This document shows, piece after piece, positions 22,107-30,819 of a DNA stretch of 64,000 nt. Under the pieces are notes generated by a model. It saw only the letters and a list, made by a program, of their open reading frames with translations. It was not told the origin of the DNA and made no database searches. The position numbers and the translations under genes were made by a program. Each line of letters starts with the position of its first letter. Within the stretch, counting starts at the first letter, position 1. The stretch is taken from NCBI RefSeq assembly GCF_002024505.1, contig NZ_CP019402.1:4030001-4094000 (forward strand). The letters are read 5' to 3'. Source of the DNA: Plantibacter flavus (GTDB lineage Bacteria; Actinomycetota; Actinomycetes; Actinomycetales; Microbacteriaceae).

Positions 22107-23077
22107 CGATCCAGGGCGTCCGCCACGGCGTCGACGTTCTCGGTCATCCACGAGAGGTAGTCCTTGCCGTCCGGGAGGGTCTCGGTGAATGACAGCACCG
22201 GTACGCCTGCGTTCTCCGCGGCGGTCTTGACCTGTTCGGTCTCGCCGCCACTCGTCTGCTCATTGTAGGCAAGCAGCGCGACCGATCCGCCGCCGAAGAG
22301 GTCGAGCGTCTCCTTGAGGACGGTCGGCGACACGTCGGTGCCCTCCTCGATCGCCTCGCTGAACGCCTCCGGGGTGCGGTTCACGAGTCCGGCGCCCTCG
22401 AGCAGGTAGAGCGGCACGGGCTCGGTGATGGCGACGCCCTCGCCGTCGTGCGCGGTCTTGATCGCGGCCTGGGCCGTCTCGATCGTGCCGAGGGACTCGG
22501 TGAAGGCCTTCGCGTTCGCGGTGTACGTGGTCGCGTTCGCGCTGTCGAGTTCGCCGAGCTCCTTGGCCAGCTCGTCGGCGAGCTTCGCCATCGTCGGGAG
22601 GCTGTACCAGACGTGTTCGTTGAAGCCCTCGATGTGGTCGTGACCGTCGTCCTCGGCGTGCGCCTCATCCGTGTGCTGCTCGTCGGCGTGGTCGTCGTCC
22701 GGGGCGAGGCCCGACAGGTCGACGACGTTCACGACCTCGACGGACTCGTTCTTGGCCGCGTCGAGGAGTGTGTCGATGAACGGGTCGTAGCCGCCGCCGT
22801 TCTCGATGACGAGGTCGGCGTTCTTGATGGAGAGCTGATCCTGCGTGCTCGCCTCGTAGGAGTGCGGGTCCTGGGCGGCCGAGGAGATGAGCGAGGTCAC
22901 CTCGACGTCCTTGCCGCCGATCTTCGAAGCGATGTCGCCGTACACGTTCGTCGAGGCGACGATGTTGATCTTGCCGTCGTCGGCCGCGCTCGACGCACTG
23001 CTGCCGGAGCAGCCCGCGAGGACGAGGGCGGCTGCCGGGAGGACGGCCAAGGCTGGGAGCAGGGTGCGAGCGCGCAT
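22103..23077 (-). CDS. znuA: Zinc ABC transporter substrate-binding lipoprotein (ZnuA-like)
   Basis: A 324-residue solute-binding protein of the metal-binding family. The signal peptide ends in a lipobox (LVLAGC, lipidated Cys23). Conserved metal-site regions are visible (DPHSYEAS; the EHVWYS segment after the loop; LAYNEQTSGG). A mobile loop with HADEQHTDEAHAEDDGHDH near residues 128-150 is typical of zinc rather than manganese carriers. It is the first gene of the operon, with a Zur-type operator within its promoter. Zinc specificity is inferred from the His loop and from zur. Confidence 0.92.
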   Translation of the reverse strand: MRARTLLPALAVLPAAALVLAGCSGSSASSAADDGKINIVASTNVYGDIASKIGGKDVEVTSLISSAAQDPHSYEASTQDQLSIKNADLVIENGGGYDPFIDTLLDAAKNESVEVVNVVDLSGLAPDDDHADEQHTDEAHAEDDGHDHIEGFNEHVWYSLPTMAKLADELAKELGELDSANATTYTANAKAFTESLGTIETAQAAIKTAHDGEGVAITEPVPLYLLEGAGLVNRTPEAFSEAIEEGTDVSPTVLKETLDLFGGGSVALLAYNEQTSGGETEQVKTAAENAGVPVLSFTETLPDGKDYLSWMTENVDAVADALDR

Positions 23078-23110
23078 TGATGAACCTTCTCGATCGGGGT
23101 GAGAAGGCCA

Positions 23111-23139
23111 ACGCTACGCCTATTGATACTGATTCTCAA
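23111..23139 (-). promoter_or_regulatory. znuA promoter with overlapping Zur box
   Basis: On the minus strand, TTGAGA (23139-23134), a 17-base spacer and TAGCGT (23116-23111) form a good promoter. The imperfect palindrome TGATACTGATTCTCA (plus strand 23124-23138) overlaps the -35 and spacer. It fits the actinobacterial Zur consensus TGA-N9-TCA with a central TGATT. Bound Zur would block RNA polymerase. Confidence 0.8.
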
Positions 23140-23142
23140 AAT

Positions 23143-23190
23143 CGCCCTTCGACGGGCTCAGGAACCGAAGAGCAGGCTCAGGGACCCGGT
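23143..23190 (-). repeat. Second GGTCCCTGAGCC-type intergenic repeat
   Basis: Read on the minus strand it contains GGTCCCTGAGCCTGCTCTTC and then GGTTCCTGAGCCCGTCGAAG, ending GGCG. Its order of units parallels the tandem array at 2970-3035. It lies between the znuA promoter and the E2 stop. Confidence 0.65.
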
Positions 23191-23192
23191 GC

Positions 23193-24566
23193 TCAGTCGA
23201 GCAGCAGCGCCGGCTCCTCGATGATCGACGCGACGTCCGCCAGGAAGCGGCTCGCGACGTCGCCGTCCACCACGCGGTGGTCGAAGGATGCGCCGAGCGT
23301 CGTCACGAAGCGGCTGCGCACCTCACCGTCGACGACCCACGGCTTCTGCTTGATCGTGCCGAGCGCGACGATGCCGACCTCGCCCGGGTTGAGGATCGGG
23401 GTGCCGGTGTCCATGCCGAAGACACCGATGTTCGTCACCGTGATCGTGCCGTTCTGCTGGTCGGCCGGCGGCGTCTTGCCGTCGCGGGCCGTGAGCGTGA
23501 GGGTCTCGAGGGCGCGTGCCAGCTCGAGCAGGCTCATCGCCTGCGCCTCCTTGACGTTCGGGACGATCAGTCCGCGCGGTGTCGCGGCGGCGACCCCGAG
23601 GTTCACGTAATGGCGGACGATGATCTCCTGGTCCGTCCACTCGCTGTTGACCGTGGGGTTGCGGCGGACCGCCCAGATCATCGCCTTGGCCATGATGAGC
23701 AGCGGCGAGACCTTGACGCCGGCGAAGTCCGTCGAGTTCTTCAGGCGCTTGACGAACTCCATCGTGCGCGTCGCGTCGACGTCGACGAAGAGGGAGACGT
23801 GCGGCGCGGTGAAGGCACTTCGGGTCATGGCCGTCGCGATGGCCTTGCGGACGCCCTTGACCGGGATGCGCTCCTCGCGCTCGTCGGCCCACTCCGGCGT
23901 CTCGATGTTGCGGAACACGCTCGCCTGACTGGCCTCACGGATGACGTCGTCGCGGGTGATCTCACCCGCGAGCCCGGTGCCCTCGATCGCCGTGAGGTCG
24001 ACCTCGAGGTCCTTCGCGAGCTTCCGGATCGGCGGCTTGGCGATGACCGGCAGCGCGGACGCGGCGGGGATGCTCGACGGCGGCTGGCGGCGCACGGGCG
24101 GCTGCGGGGTGACGGCCGGGCTCGCCGGCTCGACGACCGGCGTCGCGCCACGGCCACGGCGACGACTCGAGGTGCTGCCGGCGCTGCCGTATCCGACGAG
24201 CACTGCGCCAGGGCGCGGCTCTTCGGCGGGAGAGACGCTCGCCGCGGTGTCGGCGGCCAGCGTGGCCTCCTCCGACTCGACGACCGCCGGTGCGGGCGCG
24301 GCCGGCTCGGCGCTCGGCGCTCCACCACCGGTGCTCACGCTGATGATGGGCGTCCCGACGTCGACGGTCTGGCCCTCCTGGACGAGCAGGGCGCCGACGG
24401 TGCCGGCGAACGGCGACGGGAGTTCGACGAGCGACTTCGCGGTCTCGATCTCGACCAGCACCTGGTTGACCGAGACGGCGTCGCCCGGCGCGACCTTCCA
24501 TGCGACGATCTCGGCCTCGGTCAGGCCTTCGCCGACGTCCGGCAGTTCGAACTGGAGATCACTCAT
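23193..24566 (-). CDS. bkdC: 2-oxo acid dehydrogenase E2 (dihydrolipoamide acyltransferase), probably branched-chain
   Basis: A 457-residue E2. The lipoyl domain is at residues 1-80, with lipoate on Lys44 ([10 protein letters not shown]). An Ala/Pro linker follows, then a peripheral-subunit-binding domain near residues 170-200 ([20 protein letters not shown]). The catalytic domain ends with [15 protein letters not shown] (active His and Asp). It transfers the acyl group from E1-bound intermediate to CoA. It follows E1-beta by 26 bases in the same operon. Branched-chain specificity is inferred from the E1 subunits and the aminotransferase; no E3 gene is present here. Confidence 0.92.
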   Translation of the reverse strand: MSDLQFELPDVGEGLTEAEIVAWKVAPGDAVSVNQVLVEIETAKSLVELPSPFAGTVGALLVQEGQTVDVGTPIISVSTGGGAPSAEPAAPAPAVVESEEATLAADTAASVSPAEEPRPGAVLVGYGSAGSTSSRRRGRGATPVVEPASPAVTPQPPVRRQPPSSIPAASALPVIAKPPIRKLAKDLEVDLTAIEGTGLAGEITRDDVIREASQASVFRNIETPEWADEREERIPVKGVRKAIATAMTRSAFTAPHVSLFVDVDATRTMEFVKRLKNSTDFAGVKVSPLLIMAKAMIWAVRRNPTVNSEWTDQEIIVRHYVNLGVAAATPRGLIVPNVKEAQAMSLLELARALETLTLTARDGKTPPADQQNGTITVTNIGVFGMDTGTPILNPGEVGIVALGTIKQKPWVVDGEVRSRFVTTLGASFDHRVVDGDVASRFLADVASIIEEPALLLD

Positions 24567-24592
24567 CGTGGTTCCTCGTCTTCCTTCGGTGT

Positions 24593-25573
24593 TCAGTACG
24601 CCAGCGAGCGGTCGACGGCCTCGAGGATGCGGTCGGCATCCGGGAGGTAGACGCCTTCGAGCTTCGCCGGCGGGAACGGGGTGTCGAACCCGGACACCCG
24701 CAGGACGGGTGCCTCGAGCGAGTAGAAGGCGCGCTCGGTGACGGTCGCCGCGATCTCCGAGCCGACGCTCGTGAACCCGGGCGCCTCCTGCACGTAGACG
24801 AGGCGGCCGGTCCGTCGGACGGATTCCACGAGCGGGTCGTAGTCGATGGGCGACAGCGAGCGCATGTCGACGACCTCGACGCTCGTGCCCTCCGTGGCGG
24901 CCAGTTCAGCCGCCTGCAGCATGACGCTCACGATCGCGCCGTGTCCGGCGAGAGTGACCTCCGTGCCGGTGCGGACGACGCGGCTGCCGTGCAGTGGTGC
25001 GGCCGAGCCGTCGAGGTCGACCTCGCCCTTCGGCCAATAGCGGCTCTTCGGCTCGAGGAAGACGACCGGGTCGTTCGAGGCGATGGCCTCCTGGATCATC
25101 CAGTAGGCGTCGTTCGGGGTCGACGGACTGACCACGCGCAGGCCGGCCGTGTGGGCGAAGTACGCCTCGGGGCTCTCCTGGTGGTGCTCGACCGCGCCGA
25201 TGTGTCCGCCGTAGGGGATCCGGATGACGACGGGCATCTGCAGCTTGCCCTCGTGCCGGTTGGTGAGCTTCGCGAGCTGCGTCGTGATCTGGTTGAAGGC
25301 CGGGAACACGAAGCCGTCGAACTGGATCTCGCACACCGGTCGGTAGCCGCGCATGGCGAGGCCGATCGCGGTGCCGACGATGCCGGACTCCGCCAGCGGG
25401 GTGTCGAGGACGCGGTCGCCGCCGAACTCGGCGTGCAAGCCCTCGGTGACGCGGAAGACGCCGCCGAGCGGGCCGATGTCCTCGCCCATGAGCAGGACCT
25501 TGTCGTCTTCGGTCATCGCCTTGCGCAGGCCGGCGTTCAGCGCCTTGGCCATCGGCATGGTGGTCGTCGTCAT
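24593..25573 (-). CDS. bkdB: 2-oxo acid dehydrogenase E1 beta subunit
   Basis: A 326-residue transketolase-like beta subunit. Family landmarks are [53 protein letters not shown], and [22 protein letters not shown]. The last stretch carries the His of branched-chain E1 beta. The C-terminal domain has [15 protein letters not shown]. The ATG at 25573 overlaps the E1-alpha stop (ATGA). With E1-alpha it binds thiamine diphosphate and decarboxylates the 2-oxo acid. Confidence 0.93.
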   Translation of the reverse strand: MTTTTMPMAKALNAGLRKAMTEDDKVLLMGEDIGPLGGVFRVTEGLHAEFGGDRVLDTPLAESGIVGTAIGLAMRGYRPVCEIQFDGFVFPAFNQITTQLAKLTNRHEGKLQMPVVIRIPYGGHIGAVEHHQESPEAYFAHTAGLRVVSPSTPNDAYWMIQEAIASNDPVVFLEPKSRYWPKGEVDLDGSAAPLHGSRVVRTGTEVTLAGHGAIVSVMLQAAELAATEGTSVEVVDMRSLSPIDYDPLVESVRRTGRLVYVQEAPGFTSVGSEIAATVTERAFYSLEAPVLRVSGFDTPFPPAKLEGVYLPDADRILEAVDRSLAY

Positions 25574-26709
25574 GCGTTGCCTCCTTCGAGCGAGGCCTCG
25601 TAGCGTTCGAGCCAGGCCTGCTGCTCCACCATGAGCGGGTGCGGTTCGGAGTAGACGCCCTCGAACATGAGCTCGGGGCCCGGGGCCTCGAGTGCGAGCG
25701 TGCGCACGCGGGTGTCCTCCGCGAGCGCTGCAGCCTCCTCGTCGACCTCGGCGAAGAACGCGTCCGAGGCGCCGAGCCCCTGGAGGTACGTCTTGAACCG
25801 GACGATCGGGTCGCGGGCGATCCAGGACTGGAGTTCGTCGTCGGTGCGGTACTTGGTCGGGTCGTCGCTCGTGGTGTGCGCGCCGACGCGGTAGGTCATC
25901 GCTTCGATGAGGCTCGGGCCGCGGCCGGCGCGGGCGTCGTCGAGGTGCTTCGCCGCCGTCGCGTAGCTCGCGAGGACGTCGTTGCCGTCGATGCGGACGC
26001 TGTCGAGGCCGAAGCCGGCCGCGCGCTGGTACAGCGGCTCGCGGGCCTGGCGGGAGACGGGGACGGAGATGGCCCACTGGTTGTTCTGGAGGAAGAACAC
26101 CTGTGGCGTCTGGTAGCTGGCGGCGTAGATGTAGGCCTCGTTCGCGTCGCCCTCGGAACTCGAGCCGTCACCGAAGTAGACGAGCACGGCCGTGTCGCGC
26201 TCGGGGTCACCGGTGCCGACGGCCTTGTCGAAGTTCAGGCCCATCGCGTAGCCGGTCGCGTGCAGGGTCTGCGCGGCGAGCACGAGCGTGTAGAGGTGCA
26301 CGTTGCCGTTGGACGGATCTGCCGGGTCCCAACCGCCGTGCGTGTTGCCGCGCATGAGCCGCACGATGTCGATGGGGTCGACGCCGCGGATCATCGCGAC
26401 GACGTGTTCGCGGTAGGAGGGGAAGATGTGGTCCTGGGCTCGCGCTGCGCGGGCCGAACCGACCTGTGCCGCCTCCTGCCCGTGACTCGGTGGCCACAGC
26501 GCCATCTGGCCCTGGCGCTGCAGGTTCGTCGCCTCGATGTCGAAGGCACGGACGTTCGCCATGTCGCGGTAGAACTGCTGCAGGTCGGTCTCGGTCAGGC
26601 GATCGAGGAACGGCTGATAGCGCTCCGCGTGTTCGTTCGGCGCGAAGGTGCCGGCCGCGTCGATGAACTGGACGCTGGGCACGGTGGGGTCGTCTCCGGA
26701 ACGGCTCAT
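25570..26709 (-). CDS. bkdA: 2-oxo acid dehydrogenase E1 alpha subunit
   Basis: A 379-residue E1 alpha. The thiamine diphosphate motif [13 protein letters not shown] lies near residue 175, followed by [27 protein letters not shown] is the phosphorylation-loop region typical of branched-chain and pyruvate E1. An [14 protein letters not shown] segment is near residue 95. The start at 26709 overlaps the aminotransferase stop by 4 bases. Substrate class (branched-chain versus pyruvate) is inferred from operon context. Confidence 0.92.
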   Translation of the reverse strand: MSRSGDDPTVPSVQFIDAAGTFAPNEHAERYQPFLDRLTETDLQQFYRDMANVRAFDIEATNLQRQGQMALWPPSHGQEAAQVGSARAARAQDHIFPSYREHVVAMIRGVDPIDIVRLMRGNTHGGWDPADPSNGNVHLYTLVLAAQTLHATGYAMGLNFDKAVGTGDPERDTAVLVYFGDGSSSEGDANEAYIYAASYQTPQVFFLQNNQWAISVPVSRQAREPLYQRAAGFGLDSVRIDGNDVLASYATAAKHLDDARAGRGPSLIEAMTYRVGAHTTSDDPTKYRTDDELQSWIARDPIVRFKTYLQGLGASDAFFAEVDEEAAALAEDTRVRTLALEAPGPELMFEGVYSEPHPLMVEQQAWLERYEASLEGGNA

Positions 26710-27857
26710 CGTGAGCGCACTCCCTCTCGTGTCGGGTGGTCGGCCGGCAGTCCGGCGAGGATCTCCGCAGCGGCGGCGAGGAGCGGTTCGATCGACTCGG
26801 CTTCACCGATCGAGATGCGGACGCCGTCGCCGGGGAAGGCGCGGCCGACGATGCCGTGGGCGAGGAAGGTCTCGTTCGCCGCGGCCGTCTGCTCGCCGAG
26901 GCCGAACCAGACGAAGTTGCCCTGCGCCGCGGGGATGAACCAGCCCTGCTCGCGGAGTGCGGCGGCGAGGTCGTCGCGTCGTGCGGTGATGACCGCGACG
27001 CGGGCTCGGATGTCCTCGGCGTTCGCGAGTCCGGCGATGGCCGCCTGCTGCGCCGGCGCGGTGCTGGAGAGCGGGATGGCCGCGTTGCGGGCGCCGTCGA
27101 GGACGAGCTCGTGGCCGATGGCCCAGCCGACGCGGAGGCCGGCGAGTCCGTAGGCCTTCGAGAAGGTGCGGAGCACGACGAGGTTCGGGTGCTCGTCGAG
27201 GAGCGGGATGCCGTTGACGGCGTCGTCATCGGTGACGAACTCGCGGTAGGCCTCGTCGAGGAGAACGAGCACGTCGGAGGGCACGGAGCGGAGGAAGGCG
27301 AGGAAGGCGGCGCGTTCGACGACCGGCCCCGTGGGGTTGTTCGGCGTGCAGACGATGACGACGCGGGTGCGGTCGGTGACGGCTGCGGCCATCGCCTCGA
27401 GGTCGTGGGAGCCGTCGGGCCGGTTGGGGACCCGCACGGACGTCGCGCCGGCGACGGTCACGAGACCCGGGTAGGCCTCGAAGGAGCGCCAGGCGAAGAC
27501 GACCTCGTCCCCCGGACCGGCGGTCGCGGTGATGAACTGGCTGAGGAGCGCGACCGAGCCCGCACCGATGTGGATCCGTTCCGGGGTGACCCCGTTGGCT
27601 TCGGCGAGCGCCGTGCGCAGTGCGAGTGCGGCGCCGTCGGGGTAGCGGTGGGAGTCCGCAGCCGTGTCGGTGATGGCCGAGAGGACGGCGTCGAGTGGCG
27701 GGAACGGGACCTCGTTGCTCGAGAGTTTGAAGGCGTCGGGTGCGGCCGGCTTGCCCTGGCGGTAGGGCGGCAGCTCTGCGATCTCCGGACGGAGACGGAC
27801 CGGGCTCCGGCCCGGCTGAGCGGCCGGCTGGGCGGTGGTTGGCAGGTTGTCACTCAC
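26706..27857 (-). CDS. HisC/Pat-like PLP-dependent aminotransferase leading the dehydrogenase operon
   Basis: A 383-residue class I/II aminotransferase of the histidinol-phosphate type. It shows [11 protein letters not shown] near residue 45, CTPNNPTGP (170-178), LDEAYREFV and the PLP lysine K234 in [14 protein letters not shown]. It lies outside any his operon and is translationally coupled to E1-alpha. It may therefore transaminate aromatic or branched-chain amino acids, supplying the 2-oxo acids used by the dehydrogenase. The start [10 protein letters not shown] at 27857 is the first in-frame ATG after the divergent intergenic region. Confidence 0.88.
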   Translation of the reverse strand: MSDNLPTTAQPAAQPGRSPVRLRPEIAELPPYRQGKPAAPDAFKLSSNEVPFPPLDAVLSAITDTAADSHRYPDGAALALRTALAEANGVTPERIHIGAGSVALLSQFITATAGPGDEVVFAWRSFEAYPGLVTVAGATSVRVPNRPDGSHDLEAMAAAVTDRTRVVIVCTPNNPTGPVVERAAFLAFLRSVPSDVLVLLDEAYREFVTDDDAVNGIPLLDEHPNLVVLRTFSKAYGLAGLRVGWAIGHELVLDGARNAAIPLSSTAPAQQAAIAGLANAEDIRARVAVITARRDDLAAALREQGWFIPAAQGNFVWFGLGEQTAAANETFLAHGIVGRAFPGDGVRISIGEAESIEPLLAAAAEILAGLPADHPTREGVRSR

Positions 27858-27957
27858 TCGACGAGTCTAGGCCGCGAAGGATACCTGCGTCGGAATGCAG
27901 TGCGCCGGTCCGAATCGGCCCTTTGCCCGCTGTGGCAAGGGTGGGAGGATTGCCGTC

Positions 27958-28350
27958 ATGGGACGTTTTCTGCTGAACCTGATCGTCAACGGCTTCGCCA
28001 TCTGGGTCACGACCCTCATCGTCGCCGGTGTGAACGTGACACCGTACGCGCCCGGCGGCACGCTGGAGACGATCCTGACCTTCGCGCTCGTCGCGCTCAT
28101 CTTCGCCGTCGTGAACACCATCATCGGCTCGGTCATCAAGGTGCTCGCGTTCCCCCTGTACATCCTCACGCTCGGGCTCATCGGGCTCCTCATCAACGGG
28201 CTCCTCCTCCTCATCACCGCAGGCATCAGCGGCTGGTTCGGCTTCGGCCTGACCGTCGACGGCTTCTGGTGGGGCGTCCTCGGTGCGATCGTCATCTCCA
28301 TCGTGAACTGGCTGCTCGGCATCGTCATCCGTCCAAAGGCGCGCGACTGA
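27958..28350 (+). CDS. Small membrane protein of the phage holin family 4 (PF04020) type
   Basis: A 130-residue protein with four hydrophobic helices and the conserved patterns FAVVNTIIGSVIKVLAFPLY and LGLIGLLINGLLLLI of the PF04020 (mycobacteriophage-type holin superfamily) proteins. These are widespread chromosomal membrane proteins of unknown role; no phage genes adjoin it. GGGAGG is 9 bases before the ATG at 27958. Transcription is divergent from the aminotransferase-dehydrogenase operon. Confidence 0.85.
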   Translation: MGRFLLNLIVNGFAIWVTTLIVAGVNVTPYAPGGTLETILTFALVALIFAVVNTIIGSVIKVLAFPLYILTLGLIGLLINGLLLLITAGISGWFGFGLTVDGFWWGVLGAIVISIVNWLLGIVIRPKARD

Positions 28351-28371
28351 CCCGTCGGCTCGACCGCTTGG

Positions 28372-29814
28372 TCACGGAAGGACCTTGTCGGCGCGGTACT
28401 GCCAGACCTCCCCGGTGCCCGTGAGCCCGGCGAGGGGGTCGATCGCTGGTGCGAGCCGCTCCTCCGAGGACTGGTCGATGAGGCGTGCCGTCTCCCGGTA
28501 GCGGTCGAGATTGTGAGCTGGAAGGGGATCGTCACCGGCCGGCGGTGGTCCTCCGTCGTACAACGAACGCTGGACGACGGTACCCCCGTTGAGTGAGTCG
28601 CGTCGTTCACCGGAGAGCGCGGGGATGACGTCCTCGGTGTGTTCGACATGGGTGCGCGGGAGGTCGTCCGCGAAGTCGATGGATTCGACCGGCGATCCGA
28701 AGGTGACGACCGAGGAGTCGTAGGCACCGCTGGCGGCGATGCGCGACGCGATGATGCCGCCCTGGGAGTACCCGACGTGGAGCACGGAGGCACCGTCCGG
28801 AATGCCCGCGAGTCGCATGGCTTGGAGGGTCGCTTCGGCGCTCTCCGCCTCCATACCTGCGACGGCGTTGACATTGCTGCGGTTGTCGAAGGGCTCGGTC
28901 GACGCCTCAGGGAAGCCGGTCTCGATGGTTCCACCCGACCAGACGATCCACTGGTCGGCGCCGGAGGCGTCCTCGTACCGCTCGATCCTGATCTGCGGCG
29001 AGCCCGCTCCCCCGTGCGGCATCCGCTCGGCCAGGTCCTCGTACCGGGTCGGAGGTTTCAGGGGCGCCGGAGCGCCCTGGGCCTTCACCTCGACCGTACG
29101 GACCGGCGCCGCGGGAGTGAGGAGGCCGGCACGGTCGACTGTGCCCAGTGCGACCAGGGCTGCGAACGCCACCCCGGTGATGCCCTCCTCGCTCAGACGG
29201 TTCGCGTCGAGCATCGCCGGCAGACCGAACGCGCTGATCAGGAACTCGTCGGAACCCGATACGACTCCGCGCACGAGGGCGACGAACGCGGGTGACGACA
29301 TCAGCTCACGCGCAGTCTTCGCCGAGGCCTCATCGAAGCCGTCCTGCAGGTCCGAGGACAGCAAACCCAACACTCCGCGGAACACCGTCCTGACGAGCGT
29401 CACCTCTCCGACGGCGGCGAGGACACCGAGGGGGATCAACGGGGAGGCTCCCAGGACCCATCCCGCGGCGTCCCCGGTGAACGTGAACAACGATTGGACC
29501 ATCCGCTCGAGCTCTCCGTACTGCTCCGCCCCGACGATGAGATGCCCACCCAACCGGCTCGCGTCGTCGCTCGCACGCCGCAAGCTGGTGGCGGCCCTCG
29601 CAGCCGCCCCGCTTCCCGCCCCAGCATCGGCTTGGGGGACGATCGTCGGGCCGACGGGCGCCAGGGACACGTCGTCGGTCGACACCGATTCCACGCGGTC
29701 GGCCCAGCTCGCGCAGGCCTCGCCGAGTTCGAGGAGCAACGCGCCGAGGAGCAGGTGATCCTCCGTGGCGACGGCTACGACACCACCGCCTCGGATGGTG
29801 AGGTCGTCACTCAT
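28372..29814 (-). CDS. Lipase-like alpha/beta hydrolase with helical N-terminal domain, paired with a WXG-type protein
   Basis: A 480-residue protein. Residues 1-120 are helical and resemble WXG/LXG secretion domains (HLLLGALLLELGEACASWAD, SLRRASDDASRLGG). A hydrophobic stretch (PLIPLGVLAAVGEVTLVRTVF) follows, then an alpha/beta-hydrolase domain with nucleophile motif GYSQGG (HVGYSQGGIIASRIAAS) and VVTFGSPVE, close to PE-PPE-type lipase sequences. A later Asp/His pair (DDLPRTHVEHTEDVIP, AHNLDRY) may complete the triad. The start at 29814 overlaps the WXG-type gene stop by 8 bases. Substrate unknown; export by a type VII-like route is an inference. Confidence 0.75.
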   Translation of the reverse strand: MSDDLTIRGGGVVAVATEDHLLLGALLLELGEACASWADRVESVSTDDVSLAPVGPTIVPQADAGAGSGAAARAATSLRRASDDASRLGGHLIVGAEQYGELERMVQSLFTFTGDAAGWVLGASPLIPLGVLAAVGEVTLVRTVFRGVLGLLSSDLQDGFDEASAKTARELMSSPAFVALVRGVVSGSDEFLISAFGLPAMLDANRLSEEGITGVAFAALVALGTVDRAGLLTPAAPVRTVEVKAQGAPAPLKPPTRYEDLAERMPHGGAGSPQIRIERYEDASGADQWIVWSGGTIETGFPEASTEPFDNRSNVNAVAGMEAESAEATLQAMRLAGIPDGASVLHVGYSQGGIIASRIAASGAYDSSVVTFGSPVESIDFADDLPRTHVEHTEDVIPALSGERRDSLNGGTVVQRSLYDGGPPPAGDDPLPAHNLDRYRETARLIDQSSEERLAPAIDPLAGLTGTGEVWQYRADKVLP

Positions 29815-30115
29815 GCTCCGCTCCAACGGCGATCGACGATGCCGCCCCACGAGCGCTCCTGAGTCCCTCATCGAGTGCAGCGGCCGATTCACGAAGCACT
29901 GCGGTCAGTTCGTCCGCGGACCAGGCGAACTGCACGGCTGCGGGACCGACCCACTCGAGACCGCTGCGCGCCTGCGCGAACCTCACGATCTCCGGCTCCA
30001 GTTCGAGCAGCACGTCCTCGAGACATCGAGCGCGCCCCTCGAGGATCGAAGCAGCTTCCTCTGCCGTCGACTGCGACGGGAAGCCCATCGCCAACGGGTC
30101 GTACTCCAACGCCAT
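29807..30115 (-). CDS. WXG100-like small helical protein
   Basis: A 102-residue, mainly helical protein with a central WVG turn (SGLEWVGPAAVQFAWSADEL), the size and layout of ESAT-6/WXG100 proteins. It lacks a signal peptide. Its stop overlaps the start of the lipase-like gene, which has similar helices at its N-terminus, suggesting the two associate. No ESX ATPase or channel gene is in the window. The family assignment is by pattern only. Confidence 0.65.
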   Translation of the reverse strand: MALEYDPLAMGFPSQSTAEEAASILEGRARCLEDVLLELEPEIVRFAQARSGLEWVGPAAVQFAWSADELTAVLRESAAALDEGLRSARGAASSIAVGAEHE

Positions 30116-30291
30116 GTCGCCTCGCCCTCCGCCCGCCCACCGCCGGCATCACACTCGACTCTGCCCAACCGGGGGTGCGGTCACGACGGCACACCGTGCT
30201 GATGTGGAGGAAGCTCACCGCAGTGGAACTGTGGAGCGGAGTCAGTCGAGAACGGTTCGACGGCTCGGGCGCGGTCGGCCAGAATAGACGC

Positions 30292-30819
30292 ATGAACACC
30301 CTCGGGGAGGCCGACCCCGGCACGACCCCGTTCCGCGTGTGCTTCGTCTGCGCGGGCAACATCTGTCGATCCCCGATGGCCGAGAGCGTCTTCACCGACC
30401 TCGTCGCGGCCGCCGGGCTGGAGCGGGTCGTGGAGGTCTCCTCCGCCGGCACCGGCGACTGGCACGTCGGCGAGCACGCCGACCACCGGACGGTCACCGC
30501 GCTGCGAGCGCACGGCCACGACGCCACCGCCCACCGGGCCAAGCAGTTCGACCCCGACCGCTTCGACAGCTACGACCTCGTCGTCGCCCTCGACCGCAGT
30601 CACGAACGCATCCTGCGGGCCTGGGCGGGCAACGACACCGACCGCTCCAAGGTGCACCTGCTCTTGAGCTTCGACAGCACCTCCGGGACCCGCGACGTCC
30701 CCGACCCCTACTACTCGGACGCCCAGATGTTCGAGACCGTCCTCGGCATGATCGACCATGCCTGCAGATCCCTCTTCCACCAGCTCGAACCAGCACTGAC
30801 CCAGGGAGCCACCCCATGA
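30292..30819 (+). CDS. Low-molecular-weight protein-tyrosine phosphatase
   Basis: A 175-residue phosphatase with the N-terminal P-loop CAGNICRSP (nucleophile Cys20, Arg26) and the general-acid motif DVPDPYYSD near residue 143. It would dephosphorylate phosphotyrosine in the cytosol, perhaps also arginine phosphate; the target is unknown. The start ATG at 30292 has no obvious ribosome site, so the mRNA may be leaderless. The stop overlaps the purB start (ATGA). Confidence 0.92.
   Translation: MNTLGEADPGTTPFRVCFVCAGNICRSPMAESVFTDLVAAAGLERVVEVSSAGTGDWHVGEHADHRTVTALRAHGHDATAHRAKQFDPDRFDSYDLVVALDRSHERILRAWAGNDTDRSKVHLLLSFDSTSGTRDVPDPYYSDAQMFETVLGMIDHACRSLFHQLEPALTQGATP

Noticed and set aside
27958..28350. 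Prophage signal from the holin-family protein
   Set aside because: No lysin, capsid, integrase or attachment site nearby; this membrane family is common in chromosomes.
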